A stretch of 64,000 nt of DNA from Nakamurella lactea DSM 19367 (GCF_000426645.1 NZ_AUFT01000005.1:434001-498000); one strand, 5' to 3'; shown: positions 9,620 to 21,062, numbered from the stretch's first letter. Made by a program: numbers and translations. The notes: a model not told the origin generated them from the letters alone.

Positions 9620-10440
9620 CGAGCACCGCCGGCGGCGGGCAGCAGCGGGTCGGCCTGCTGCAACCCGGGCGCCGCCCAGGCACCCAGATGCACCATCCGG
9701 TCGGCGATGGCGTCGGCAGTGGGGGCGAAGAGCTCATCGGCCACCCGCCCGTCGGCCAGGAAGACCACGCGATCCGCGTACGACGCCGCCACCGGATCGT
9801 GGGTCACCATCACCACCGTGCGCCCGGCGCCCCTGACCACCTGGGTCAGCAGGGTGAGCACCTCGGCAGCGGAACGGGTATCGAGCGCACCGGTCGGCTC
9901 ATCGGCGAAGATCACCGCCGGCTCGGTGATCAGGGTCCTGGCAATCGCCACCCGTTGCTGTTGCCCGCCGGAGAGCTCCGCCGGCCGGCGGTCCGCCTGG
10001 TCGGCCAGTCCCACCGACGCCAGCACCGCTGCCAGCCTCGGCCGGTCGGTCCGCCGGCCGGCCAGCCGCAGCGGCAGCGCCACGTTCTGCGCAGTCGTCA
10101 GCGCCGGCAGCAGATTGAAGGACTGGAAGACGAAGCCGAGCCGCTCCCGACGCAGCACGGTGAGGTCCTTCTCCCGCATGTCGGAGAGCCGGATCCCGTC
10201 CAGCAACACCTCACCGCCGGACGGCCGGTCGAGCCCGGCCGCGCAGTGCAGCAGGGTGCTCTTGCCGGATCCCGATGGGCCCATCACCGCGGTGAAACTG
10301 CCCCGGGCGAACGCGAGATCGACGGAATCCAGGGCGGTCACGGTGCGACGGCCGCGCCCGTAGGTCTTGCCGATTCCTTGCAGCACTACGGCTTTCGCCG
10401 CGGTTCGGCCGGCAGGTTCGTCGGTTGTCCGACTGCGCAT
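9616..10440 (-). CDS. ABC transporter ATP-binding protein (MacB-type)
   Basis: A 274-residue ABC ATPase with Walker A GPSGSGKST, Q-loop (FVFQSFNLLPALT), signature LSGGQQQR, Walker B VIFADEPTGALD and switch histidine (VMVTHD). All motifs are intact. The ATG at 10440 was chosen because a GGGGAAC ribosome site lies just upstream and the family normally has only a short leader before the first strand; the frame itself is open to 10527. It is the first gene of a two-gene operon with the downstream FtsX-like permease. Confidence 0.92.
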   Translation of the reverse strand: MRSRTTDEPAGRTAAKAVVLQGIGKTYGRGRRTVTALDSVDLAFARGSFTAVMGPSGSGKSTLLHCAAGLDRPSGGEVLLDGIRLSDMREKDLTVLRRERLGFVFQSFNLLPALTTAQNVALPLRLAGRRTDRPRLAAVLASVGLADQADRRPAELSGGQQQRVAIARTLITEPAVIFADEPTGALDTRSAAEVLTLLTQVVRGAGRTVVMVTHDPVAASYADRVVFLADGRVADELFAPTADAIADRMVHLGAWAAPGLQQADPLLPAAGGAR

Positions 10441-10501
10441 GATGGTTCCCCTTGGTGGGCCGGGGTCCGCACCGGAGTCCCGATAGCGGCCCGTGGTGGT
10501 G

Positions 10502-10535
10502 GGCACGGCAGCCAACTGCCGTACCAATAACGCTA
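10502..10535 (-). promoter_or_regulatory. Candidate promoter/operator of the minus-strand ABC operon
   Basis: A 10-base near-perfect dyad, GGCACGGCAG (10502-10511) and CTGCCGTACC (10516-10525), with a 4-base spacer lies about 60 bases upstream of the ATPase start. Read on the minus strand, TAGCGT at 10535-10530 could serve as a -10 box, which would put the dyad at the transcription start. The regulator is unknown. Confidence 0.35.
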
Positions 10536-10652
10536 GGACCGCGACAGGCCCGCGCCGAGGCCCGTAGACCCCGAATCCGGGGTGGTGCTACCTGGACATC
10601 CGAGCCGCGCCGGGCCAACCGGGCGCCGCGCCGGACCGCCGAGCCTGGCTGT

Positions 10653-11315
10653 TCAAGTCACGTCGCGAACGGTGATCGACACGTCCAGGCTCCGGCCGGC
10701 GACCTCGTCCAGGACGGCTCGCCGTGGCTCGGCAATGTCCCGGAACTCCCTGCGCGGCAGGGTCTTCAGCTCGGCAAGCCGAGGATCGTCCAGGACCGCG
10801 ACGATGCTCTTGAGATCGCCGCCGACGATCAGGGCGGCGACGGCGGTGGTGCTGAGCACCCGGGCCGCGGCCTCGGCGGTCTCCTGTTGCGCCGCGGTGA
10901 GTTGATTGCCACGGCGTCGGGCGTATCGCTGTTGCGACCAGCCACCGGCGGCGGTGCGTCCCTGCACGTAGTGGGTGTCGGTGGACGAAACGGTGACCTT
11001 CCGGTCCCGGCAGATTCCGACCGAGTGCGCGCCGGCCCTGACCAGGATCAGCCCGATCGCACCGATGCCCGCCAGATGGTCGAGCACGGCCTCGATCGGC
11101 TCCCGGTCGCCGAGCGCCATCGGGGCGAACGGCACGTCGATCCGGGCGGTGGTTCCGTCACCCCCGACGATGCTCACCCCGCCGTCGTCGGCGGTGACGT
11201 TCGTCAGCCCGTTGTTTCTGGCGGCGAACCGGTTCACCCAGCCGGACAACCGGTCCGGAGACACCTCGACCACCCGGCCGCCGCCGGCGGCCGGCCGCGC
11301 TCCCCGTCGAGTCAC
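10653..11315 (-). CDS. acVLRF1 family peptidyl-tRNA hydrolase (ribosome rescue)
   Basis: This 220-residue protein resembles the actinobacterial VLRF1 family, relatives of eukaryotic Vms1/ANKZF1 and the eRF1 fold. These are thought to cleave peptidyl-tRNA on stalled large ribosomal subunits. The hallmark is the loop GGWSQQRYARRRGNQ at about residues 124-138, which takes the place of the GGQ loop of release factors; the central beta/alpha part (IGLILVRAGAHSVGI) precedes it. The GTG at 11315 was chosen because GAGGAG sits four bases upstream, whereas the longer open frame runs back into the dGTPase gene. It lies 28 bases after that gene's stop, probably in the same transcript. Confidence 0.8.
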   Translation of the reverse strand: MTRRGARPAAGGGRVVEVSPDRLSGWVNRFAARNNGLTNVTADDGGVSIVGGDGTTARIDVPFAPMALGDREPIEAVLDHLAGIGAIGLILVRAGAHSVGICRDRKVTVSSTDTHYVQGRTAAGGWSQQRYARRRGNQLTAAQQETAEAAARVLSTTAVAALIVGGDLKSIVAVLDDPRLAELKTLPRREFRDIAEPRRAVLDEVAGRSLDVSITVRDVT

Positions 11316-11343
11316 GGTGCTCCTCGCTCGCCTGCGTGCCGGC

Positions 11344-12900
11344 TCACAGTGCCCCGCCCCAGAGCCGGGCGGAACCCCCGGACAATGTCGACCCCGCCCG
11401 CACCGCTTCGTCATCGGTGAAGGATGCGATGTAGTCGATGATGCCGCGACCGCGGCCCAGCCGGACCAGATCGTCGGCGCTGGTGGTGATCTCGCCGGTC
11501 GGGCCGACCAGAAGTTCCGGGCGGGCAGCACGCAGTTCCAGGTATCCGCGGGTGGCCAGGTCTACCAGGTCGATCAGCCGACGTGGCGCCCGGGCGGCGT
11601 CGGCGGTGTCGGTGAGCCAGGATTCGAAGCCGGAGACCAGGCTGGCGAGCAGGTGCGCCTGACCCCGCTGGAACATCGCCAGGTCCGGTCGGTCCAGGAC
11701 GAACCGCTGGTGGACGAATTTGAGCACCGCGACCTCGTGCCAGGCCTGCCGGTCCAGGGTGACATGTGCCGACCGCGGATGCGGATCCGGCTGCACCACA
11801 ATGGATTCCTCCAGGTGGGCGATCCAGGATCCGGTGAACGCCTGGACGGCACGCTCGGCCGACATCGACGAGTCGAAGGGAACTCCGAGCAACCCCTCGA
11901 CCAGATCTCCGGCGACCCGGCCGACCGCGGTGGCGAACACCTCGTCGTCGAACAGCCAGTCGTCCTTGTGCAAGAGCCTGCGGCGCAGCAGCTCCAGGCT
12001 GCGGCCGGGATTGCGCTCGTCGGCGATCAGCTCCCGCTGGCCCGCTCCGGCGAGTTCGACCCGGTCCTTGATCCAGGTCCGGAACTCCGCAGAGATGGCG
12101 GCGTGCTGCAGGACACCGGCCCGGTGGAAGTCGTCCAGATCGTGGAGCGAATAGGCGATGTCGTCGGCGACGTCCATCACCGAACACTCGACGGTCTGCC
12201 GGAACGGAGTGATCCTCGGGTAGGCGGCGAGCGCCTCGTCCATCTCGGGCACGTCCAGCAGGTAGGCCGAATACTTGCCCGACCCCGGTGCGTCCGGTGC
12301 CCGGCCGGCACCCTTCGGCGTCGGCTCGGCGTCGATCGGATGTGGCGTCGGCGCACCGAGCCTGGCCCACGGGTACTTCAACACGGCCGCCCGGACCGCC
12401 GCGGTCAGGTTCAGCCCCTCCGCCGTGTCGCCGTGCACATCCAGTTCGGTGAGGATCCGAAAGGTCTGGGCATTCCCCTCGAACCCGTCGGCGAGCCCGA
12501 ACCTCGAGCGGGCCAGCCGGTCCAGGATCCGTTCGCCGAGGTGGCCGAACGGCGGGTGGCCGAGATCGTGGGCGGACGCCGCGGCCTGCACCACCACCGG
12601 GTCGCAGCCGCCGAGCTCTGCGGCCAGGCGGGCGTCGTCGCTGCGATTGACCCCGACGGCGATGGCCCTGGCCACCGCGGTCACCTTCACGGTGTGCGTC
12701 AGCCGATTGTTGACCACATTGCCCAGCGCGCCCGGCGACACCACCTGGGTGACCGCCGCCAGCCGGGAGAAATACGGCGAGAACCTGATCCGCTCCAGAT
12801 CATCCCGGAAGGCGCCCTCGGTGGCGGCCGTCAAGGGGTGCCCGGCACCGGTCCGGTCGTCACGGCCCTCCGGGCTCCGTCGCTGCAGTCGCGCATCCAC
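11344..12900 (-). CDS. dgt: dGTPase-like HD-domain triphosphohydrolase
   Basis: An HD-superfamily protein of 518 residues. The metal-binding pattern is visible in order: H in RLTHTVKV, HD in SAHDLGHPPFGH, and D in VMDVADDIAYSLHDLDDF. The family hydrolyses dNTPs, classically dGTP to deoxyguanosine and triphosphate, limiting dNTP pools; substrate choice here is not provable. The frame is open back to 13101, but the family normally begins shortly before the RSPEGR region. The GTG at 12900 has TAGGTT seven bases upstream, matching a leaderless start. A family A palindromic repeat (12918-12999) sits directly upstream and would overlap its promoter. Confidence 0.85.
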   Translation of the reverse strand: MDARLQRRSPEGRDDRTGAGHPLTAATEGAFRDDLERIRFSPYFSRLAAVTQVVSPGALGNVVNNRLTHTVKVTAVARAIAVGVNRSDDARLAAELGGCDPVVVQAAASAHDLGHPPFGHLGERILDRLARSRFGLADGFEGNAQTFRILTELDVHGDTAEGLNLTAAVRAAVLKYPWARLGAPTPHPIDAEPTPKGAGRAPDAPGSGKYSAYLLDVPEMDEALAAYPRITPFRQTVECSVMDVADDIAYSLHDLDDFHRAGVLQHAAISAEFRTWIKDRVELAGAGQRELIADERNPGRSLELLRRRLLHKDDWLFDDEVFATAVGRVAGDLVEGLLGVPFDSSMSAERAVQAFTGSWIAHLEESIVVQPDPHPRSAHVTLDRQAWHEVAVLKFVHQRFVLDRPDLAMFQRGQAHLLASLVSGFESWLTDTADAARAPRRLIDLVDLATRGYLELRAARPELLVGPTGEITTSADDLVRLGRGRGIIDYIASFTDDEAVRAGSTLSGGSARLWGGAL

Positions 12901-12917
12901 GCTTCGCAACCTATCCC

Positions 12918-12999
12918 GCCGCTTATCATCTTCGCTTGCGCTTGCCAACGTGTCGACTTCTGCCCCACCCGCCACAAATCGCTTGGTTTCGGAAGCGCG
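12918..12999 (-). repeat. Family A palindromic repeat, copy A1 (82 bp)
   Basis: On the minus strand the element begins CGCGCTT (12999-12993) and ends AAGCGGC (12924-12918), 82 bases in all. A second AAGCG box lies exactly 19 bases inside the end (12943-12939). Its 3' third matches copy A2 at 8-9 of 10 positions per block, whereas the centre (ATTTGTGGCGG) matches the reverse complement of the A2 centre, as if the core had been inverted. It lies 18 bases upstream of the dGTPase start and about 150 bases upstream of the AbiEi-like gene. Confidence 0.7.
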
Positions 13000-13147
13000 G
13001 GGGCCGGTAGACCCCGTAGATCCCGTCCGAATCACAGACCACGCGAATACGCCCCGAGTTGTCCACATCGGCTGGTGCCTGCTCCGACCTGTCCACAGCA
13101 TCGAGGAGGCCCTGTTCCCCGAGCGTGGTGGTGACCAGCCTGAATCA

Positions 13148-14152
13148 ATGACGATTCACACCGACCGAGCCAAAGTCGCCCAGATCTTCCAGCGCCACGG
13201 CGAGGTGATCACCACCCGAGACGCGGTCGCCTGCGGAGTCCCGGTCGGGTGCGTTCGGCGCGTCGAGGACGCCGGAACGATTCTCCGACTGAGCAAGAGC
13301 GCGTTCGTCACCCGGGAGAGCTGGGACGCGACGGACAAATGGGGGCAGTTCCGTCTGCGCTCTCTTGCCTTCGGCCTGACGGCTGCCCCCCACGTCTTCC
13401 TCACCGGAGCGTCCGCACAGGCGATCTTCGGCCTGCCGGTCTTCACCTCCCCTCCGGATCTGCCGATCGCGATCCGGACCCGACCTACCAGCAGCGGCAC
13501 CAACTTCGGTCCACACGCTCGCGTCCGGACCGGTGTGCTTCCCACCGCACACCGTTGGCAGCAGGATCGAGTCGGAATCGTCAGCACGTCGTACGCCGCG
13601 ATAGACGTCGCACGGCACAGCATCCCGGCCGAGGCGCTGGCTGTCGTCGACGCCGTGCTTCATGCCGGAACTCATCGTGAACGCCTTGATCGGCTGCTGA
13701 CGGATCTGCAGACCTATCCGGGAATCGAGCAGGCAATCTGGGCGGTCGAGAACGGCGACCTGAGAGTGGAGTCACCGACAGAGTCGTTGGGACGGCTGGC
13801 GTTCCTGGAGGCGGGGCTGCCCGCGCCGTTGTCGAATGTCTGGATCTCGGACGGCAATACGACCTACCGAGTCGACCATCTGATCGCGGACAGCGGTGTG
13901 GTGCTGGAAGCAGACGGCGCACTCAAGCTGAACAACCGTGCCGATGCCCACGAACAGCTGCGTCGGCAGATCGTTCGCGAGAGTTGGTTGCGATCCAAGG
14001 GATTTGCCGTTGAGAGATACGACATGCCGATGGGTCTGTACCGCCGGCCGGCGATCGTTCGACTCGCGGACCGGGCGGCAAAGGCCCAACGCGGCAGACC
14101 GATCCCCACCTGCTGGTCGCTCGATCCGCCGCGCCAGTTCAGCGTCGTCTGA
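13148..14152 (+). CDS. AbiEi-like antitoxin-domain protein with DUF559-like C-terminal nuclease fold
   Basis: A 334-residue orphan protein. The N-terminus (RAKVAQIFQRHGEVITTRDA, then CGVPVGCVRRVEDAGTILRL) matches the winged-helix AbiEi antitoxin domain. The C-terminal half ends in a Vsr/DUF559-like core, VDHLIADSGVVLEADG, followed by RRQIVRESWLRSKGFAVERY. No AbiEii toxin gene is adjacent, so a working type IV toxin-antitoxin pair is not supported. Such genes are common and scattered in actinobacteria; function unknown. The ATG at 13148 was chosen by domain start; no clear ribosome site is seen. It is bracketed by inverted copies of a family A repeat (12918 and 14175), and a second gene of the same kind lies at 62089-63069. 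Confidence 0.72.
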   Translation: MTIHTDRAKVAQIFQRHGEVITTRDAVACGVPVGCVRRVEDAGTILRLSKSAFVTRESWDATDKWGQFRLRSLAFGLTAAPHVFLTGASAQAIFGLPVFTSPPDLPIAIRTRPTSSGTNFGPHARVRTGVLPTAHRWQQDRVGIVSTSYAAIDVARHSIPAEALAVVDAVLHAGTHRERLDRLLTDLQTYPGIEQAIWAVENGDLRVESPTESLGRLAFLEAGLPAPLSNVWISDGNTTYRVDHLIADSGVVLEADGALKLNNRADAHEQLRRQIVRESWLRSKGFAVERYDMPMGLYRRPAIVRLADRAAKAQRGRPIPTCWSLDPPRQFSVV

Positions 14153-14174
14153 TCCTGCCGTCACCGGCCGCCGC

Positions 14175-14256
14175 GGCGCTTGCGAATTTGCACACTCTCG
14201 TCACAGCCGCCACAAACTCGGCACTTTCGCAAGCGCCTGCGAAGTTGATAAGCGCC
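14175..14256 (+). repeat. Family A palindromic repeat, copy A2 (82 bp)
   Basis: The element starts GGCGCTT (14175-14181) and ends AAGCGCC (14250-14256). A second AAGCGCC lies exactly 19 bases inside the right end (14231-14237). GGCGCTTGCGAA at 14175-14186 pairs perfectly with TTCGCAAGCGCC at 14226-14237, giving a 12-bp stem. It lies 22 bases after the AbiEi-like stop and 24 bases before the convergent sufT-like stop, so it may also act as a bidirectional terminator. It aligns without gaps to copy A3 over all 82 positions. Confidence 0.8.
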
Positions 14257-14280
14257 CGGATCAGGACGCAGGGGCCGGGG

Positions 14281-14690
14281 TCAGATGGAGAAGCCGAGGG
14301 CGCGGAGTTGGTCGCGGCCGTCGTCGGTGATCTTGGTCAGGTCCCACGGCGGCATCCAGACCCAGTTGATCCGGAACTCGTCGACGATGCCGCCGTCGAC
14401 CAGGGCGGCCCGGACCTGATCCTCGATCATGTCGGTCAGCGGGCAGGCAGCGCTGGTCAGGGTCATGTCGATGGTCGCGGTGTTGGCCGAGTCGACCACC
14501 ACGTCGTACACCAGGCCAAGGTCGACGATGTTGATGCCGAGCTCGGGATCGACCACGTCGCGCATCGCCTCGAGCACATCGTCAAGGGCCGCGACGTCGG
14601 CGCCAGCGGCCGGCGCGGCCTCGGCGGCGTCCAGGTCGGCCGCACTGCGGCCGGCGCGCTCGTCGATCGGGCTCTCGGTGCTGGTCTCGC

Positions 14691-14694
<4 letters not shown>
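14281..14694 (-). CDS. sufT: SufT-like metal-sulfur cluster assembly factor (DUF59)
   Basis: A 137-residue protein with an acidic, alanine-rich N-terminal extension followed by the MIP18/DUF59 domain from about residue 40. Hallmarks are AMRDVVDPELGINIVDLGLVY and the TSAACPLTDMIEDQV segment with the conserved cysteine, plus a C-terminal WMPPWDLTKITDDGR. The family helps mature Fe-S proteins together with the SUF system. The ATG at 14694 has AAGGAG at good spacing and overlaps the sufU stop (ATGA). Last gene of the suf operon; the order matches mycobacteria, where a DUF59 gene also follows sufU. Confidence 0.92.
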
Positions 14695-17313
<2,619 letters not shown>

Positions 17314-17380
17314 GGGTTTCAGTTGCTCCTAGAAGTTCGTTCAGAGGGTCGGCGGCGGACCGTCCGGCCCGCAGGACGGG

Positions 17381-18574
17381 TCAGTATCCGGTGATGGCCA
17401 GTTCACGTTCGATGGTCTCCGAGGCCCGCTCGACGACCGAGGGCACGCCGAGGCGCAGCAGCACCTCGCCGAAGAAGCCGCGCACCACCAGCCGGCGGGC
17501 CACGTCGGACGGAATGCCGCGGGACATCAGGTAGAACAATTGCTCGTCGTCGAACCGGCCGGTGGCGCTGGCATGGCCGGCGCCGACGATCTCGCCGGTC
17601 TCGATCTCCAGGTTCGGCACCGAATCGGCGCGGGAGCCCGGCGTCAGCAGCAGGTTCCGGTTCATCTCGTACGTCTGGGTGCCCTCGGCGCTCTCCCGGA
17701 TCAGCACGTCGCCGATCCACACCGTGCGGGCGGACTTGCCCTGCAGCGCGCCCTTGAACAGCGCGTTGGACTTGCAGTGCGGCGCGTCGTGGTCGACGAA
17801 GATCCGGTGTTCAAGGTGCTGGCCGGCGTCGGCGTAGTACAGCCCGAGCAGTTCCGCGTCGCCACCCGGTCCGGCGTAGTCGACCGAGGTCGAGATCCGC
17901 ACCAGGTCGCCGCCGAAGGTGAGCGCGGTGTGCTTGACCTTGGCGTCGCGGCCGACCGAGACGTGGTGGAAGCCAAGATGAACGGTGTCGTCCGCCCAGT
18001 CCTGCACGGTTGTCACGGAGACGGCGGAGCCGTCTCCGGCGATCACCTCGACCACCTGGGCGATGGTGGTGGAGCCCTGATGGTTGAGCACCACGTCGGC
18101 CCGCGAGTTCGCACCGAACCGCAGCACGATGTGACCGGCCTCGGTGACGTCGGCATCGGTGCCGCTGAGCGTCACCACGACGGTCCCGTCGACCTCGGCG
18201 TTCTCGGCGACGTCCACCAGCAGCGACGACGGCACCTCATCCAGGATCCTCGCGGTGACCCGGTCGTTGGGCAGGAAACCCGAAGCCCCGCGCAGGCTCC
18301 GCAGTTCATCAGCCTCCTCGGACGTTCCGCCGACGGACCGGATGCTCACCCCTTCGTGCGAGGTCCACTCACACTCGATGGCACTGGGCTGGAACTCGGC
18401 ATCGGCCTGCAGCCCGCGCAACCGGCGGAACGGCGTGAACCGCCACACCTCCTCCTTGCCCGTCGGCACCGGATGGTCGGCAACCTCGTACGACCCCTTC
18501 GGGTGCAACACCGTCGCCACCCGGGCATTGGTCTCAACCGCGCCGGCAACATTCGGCGCCTCAGTAACTGTCAC
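17381..18574 (-). CDS. sufD: SufD Fe-S cluster assembly protein
   Basis: A 397-residue SufD, the SufB paralogue, with the right-handed beta-helix core. Family landmarks include EEVWRFTPFRRLRGL near the N-terminus and the C-terminal stretch [24 protein letters not shown], with the conserved histidine, followed by a helical tail. It starts with GTG at 18574 after a GAGAGA-rich ribosome site. It is separated by 162 bases from sufB; that gap shows no gene and no obvious terminator. Confidence 0.95.
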   Translation of the reverse strand: MTVTEAPNVAGAVETNARVATVLHPKGSYEVADHPVPTGKEEVWRFTPFRRLRGLQADAEFQPSAIECEWTSHEGVSIRSVGGTSEEADELRSLRGASGFLPNDRVTARILDEVPSSLLVDVAENAEVDGTVVVTLSGTDADVTEAGHIVLRFGANSRADVVLNHQGSTTIAQVVEVIAGDGSAVSVTTVQDWADDTVHLGFHHVSVGRDAKVKHTALTFGGDLVRISTSVDYAGPGGDAELLGLYYADAGQHLEHRIFVDHDAPHCKSNALFKGALQGKSARTVWIGDVLIRESAEGTQTYEMNRNLLLTPGSRADSVPNLEIETGEIVGAGHASATGRFDDEQLFYLMSRGIPSDVARRLVVRGFFGEVLLRLGVPSVVERASETIERELAITGY

Positions 18575-18736
18575 TTCACTTCTCTCTCTTCACGTCCGCG
18601 GAAGCGGCGAAGGCCGGCAATGGGTTCTGACGATCTGGGCTGGGCTCTCACCACTCAATGGCTGCCGGCGAAGCATTTCGGCGGCCGGACGGGTGGATTG
18701 CCCGGCCGGGCACCCCCGCCCCAGAGGCCCCCACCA

Positions 18737-20191
18737 TCACCCGACGGCGCCTTCCATCTGCAACTCAATGAGCCGGTTCAGCTCCAACGCGTACTCCATC
18801 GGCAATTCCTTGGCGATCGGCTCGACGAACCCGCGGACGATCATCGCCATCGCCTCGTCCTCCGTCATCCCCCGGCTCATCAGGTAGAACAACTGGTCCT
18901 CGCTGACCTTGGAGACGGTCGCCTCGTGCCCCATCACCACGTCGTCCTCGCGGACGTCGACGTACGGATACGTGTCGCTGCGGGAGATGGTGTCGACCAG
19001 CAGCGCGTCACACTTGACTGTCGATTTGCTGTGGTGCGAACCGGGATTGACCTGTACAAGGCCGCGGTAGGAGCTGCGGCCACCGCCACGAGCGACCGAC
19101 TTCGAGATGATGGTCGATGAGGTGTACGGCGACAGGTGCAGCATCTTCGCGCCGGTGTCCTGGTGCTGGCCCTCGCCGGCAAACGCGATCGAGAGCACCT
19201 CGCCCTTGGCGTGCTCGCCCATCAGCCAGACGGCCGGGTACTTCATGGTGACCTTGGAGCCGATGTTGCCGTCGACCCACTCCATGGTGGCGCCGGCCTC
19301 GGCCTTGGCCCGCTTGGTGACCAGGTTGTAGACGTTGTTCGACCAGTTCTGGATGGTGGTGTAGCGGCAGCGGCCGCCTTTCTTCACGATGATCTCGACC
19401 ACCGCGGAGTGCAGCGAGTCCGACTTGTAGATCGGCGCGGTGCAGCCCTCGACATAGTGCACGTAGGCGCCTTCGTCGACGATGATCAGCGTCCGCTCGA
19501 ACTGGCCCATGTTCTCCGTGTTGATCCGGAAGTAGGCCTGCAGCGGGATCTCGACGTGCACGCCCGGCGGCACGTAGACGAAGGAGCCACCGGACCAGAC
19601 GGCGGTGTTCAGCGAGGCGAATTTGTTGTCGCCACTGGGGATCACCGTGCCGAAGTACTCCTGGAAGATCTCCGGGTGCTCCTTGAGCGCGCTGTCGGTG
19701 TCCAGGAAGATGACGCCCTGGTCCTCCAGCTCCTTCTGGATGGAGTGGTAGACCACCTCGGACTCGTACTGGGCGGCGACGCCGGAGACCAGGCGCTGCT
19801 TCTCGGCCTCCGGGATGCCCAACTTCTCGTAGGTGGTCTTGATATCGTCCGGCAGTTCCTCCCACGAGGTCGCCTGCTTCTCACCGGACCGGACGAAGTA
19901 CTTGATGTTGTCGAAGTCGATCCCGGACAGGTCGGCGCCCCAGGACGGCATCGGCTGACGCTGGAACAGCTCCAGGGCCTTCAACCGCCGCTTGAGCATC
20001 CATTCCGGCTCGCTCTTCTTCGCCGAGATGTCCGCGACCACGTCGTGGTTCAGTCCCCTGGTCGCGGCTGCGCCCGCCGCATCGGAGTCCGACCAGCCGA
20101 AGGCGTATCTGCCCAGCGAGTCGATGGTCCGCGCCTGCTCCAGGCGGGACTCGGAGAGGCCGAGGTCGATCGTCTCGTCGGTGGTGGTCAT
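18737..20191 (-). CDS. sufB: SufB Fe-S cluster scaffold protein
   Basis: A 484-residue SufB, the usual family length. Landmarks are [52 protein letters not shown], and the C-terminal [20 protein letters not shown] with the cluster-ligand cysteine (the position of E. coli SufB C405). SufB is the subunit of SufBC2D on which the nascent cluster forms. The ATG at 20191 overlaps the sufR stop by four bases, so regulator and first structural gene are coupled. Confidence 0.97.
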   Translation of the reverse strand: MTTTDETIDLGLSESRLEQARTIDSLGRYAFGWSDSDAAGAAATRGLNHDVVADISAKKSEPEWMLKRRLKALELFQRQPMPSWGADLSGIDFDNIKYFVRSGEKQATSWEELPDDIKTTYEKLGIPEAEKQRLVSGVAAQYESEVVYHSIQKELEDQGVIFLDTDSALKEHPEIFQEYFGTVIPSGDNKFASLNTAVWSGGSFVYVPPGVHVEIPLQAYFRINTENMGQFERTLIIVDEGAYVHYVEGCTAPIYKSDSLHSAVVEIIVKKGGRCRYTTIQNWSNNVYNLVTKRAKAEAGATMEWVDGNIGSKVTMKYPAVWLMGEHAKGEVLSIAFAGEGQHQDTGAKMLHLSPYTSSTIISKSVARGGGRSSYRGLVQVNPGSHHSKSTVKCDALLVDTISRSDTYPYVDVREDDVVMGHEATVSKVSEDQLFYLMSRGMTEDEAMAMIVRGFVEPIAKELPMEYALELNRLIELQMEGAVG

Positions 20192-21027
20192 AGGGGTGTT
20201 CCTTCCGTCAGCGGTCGCGATGGTCGGTGCTGCTGGGCACTGTGCTGCTGGTCAACGTGCTGCAGGGCAACGTGGTGCTGGCTGCCGTGCAGCGGGTCTC
20301 TGAGTTCGACGTCCACCGGGCCGGGGACGAAGGTGGTGCAGAACGAGTCGCCGCGGGCGATGGTGGCCAGTCGCTGCACGTAGGTGCCGCTGGCTTCGGC
20401 GAACACCTCGAGCTCGGCCTGGCACAGCTGCGGGAACCTGGCCGCCACCTGAGCGACCGGGCAGTGGTGCTGGCACAGCTGCTGGCCGGCGACCACGTCG
20501 TCGACGCTGGCCGCGTATCCGGCGTGCGAGAGCGCGCTGGACAGCACCGCTATCCGGCCCTTGACGTCGGCCGCGGCGGCCAGTTCGCGGTGGAAGGGTT
20601 CGATCAGCTTCTCGGCCCGCCGCCGGGCGAACGCCATCACGGCGACGTCGCCCGCGGTCTGTTCGACGAACTCGAGTGCCTCGGCGGCCAGTTCGTCGTA
20701 GGCGTGCGGCAGCCGACTGCGTCCGGCATCCGTCAGCAGATATTCCCGAGCGGGGCGGCCACGGCCGCGCGGCAGCCGACTGCGGCATTCCCGGAAGGTG
20801 ACGGCGCCTTCGTCGAGCAGTGCGTCAAGGTGTCGTCGGACTCCGGCGGCGGAGATGCCGAGCCGCTCGGCGATCTCGGCGGCCGGCGCGGGGCGTTCCA
20901 GCAACAACCGGATGACGGCCGCCCTGGTGCCGCCCTCGATGAGATCGGAATCGGCCCCGGAAACGCGCAGCACCGACCCCGCGGTGGCGCTGGACGCCAC
21001 CGACGATGCCCGGTCAGCGGTTTTCAC
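20188..21027 (-). CDS. sufR: SufR-type Fe-S cluster regulator of the suf operon
   Basis: A 279-residue DeoR/ArsR-like winged-helix regulator: [20 protein letters not shown] and [20 protein letters not shown] form the helix-turn-helix. The C-terminal half carries the Fe-S ligand pattern [18 protein letters not shown] and a further cysteine in DSFCTTF. In cyanobacteria and M. tuberculosis SufR represses the suf operon and releases it when its cluster is lost. GTG 21027 was chosen because an operator and -10 box directly precede it; the frame is open to 21078, with an ATG at 21057 that would lie upstream of the operator. An unusual tail rich in His and Gln ends the protein. Confidence 0.88.
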   Translation of the reverse strand: MKTADRASSVASSATAGSVLRVSGADSDLIEGGTRAAVIRLLLERPAPAAEIAERLGISAAGVRRHLDALLDEGAVTFRECRSRLPRGRGRPAREYLLTDAGRSRLPHAYDELAAEALEFVEQTAGDVAVMAFARRRAEKLIEPFHRELAAAADVKGRIAVLSSALSHAGYAASVDDVVAGQQLCQHHCPVAQVAARFPQLCQAELEVFAEASGTYVQRLATIARGDSFCTTFVPGPVDVELRDPLHGSQHHVALQHVDQQHSAQQHRPSRPLTEGTPL

Positions 21028-21062
21028 AACACCAGTGTGACGTTTTTCCGCCGTCATCTCAA
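21024..21062 (-). promoter_or_regulatory. SufR operator and sufR promoter
   Basis: On the minus strand the sequence reads ACACT-GGTGT-TGTGA (21038-21024), fitting ACACT-N5-TGTGA, which I recall as the operator reported for M. tuberculosis SufR. A -35 box TTGAGA (21062-21057) and -10 box CACACT (21039-21034), 17 bases apart, predict a start at 21027, the G of the GTG. The operator covers both the -10 box and the start, so bound SufR would block transcription. Confidence 0.65.

Noticed and set aside
13148..14152. Complete type IV AbiE toxin-antitoxin system
   Set aside because: Only the AbiEi-like protein is present; no AbiEii nucleotidyltransferase gene is adjacent at either locus.
20188..21057. 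sufR starting at ATG 21057
   Set aside because: This would place the operator and -10 box within the coding region; the GTG at 21027 fits promoter spacing. Not fully excluded.
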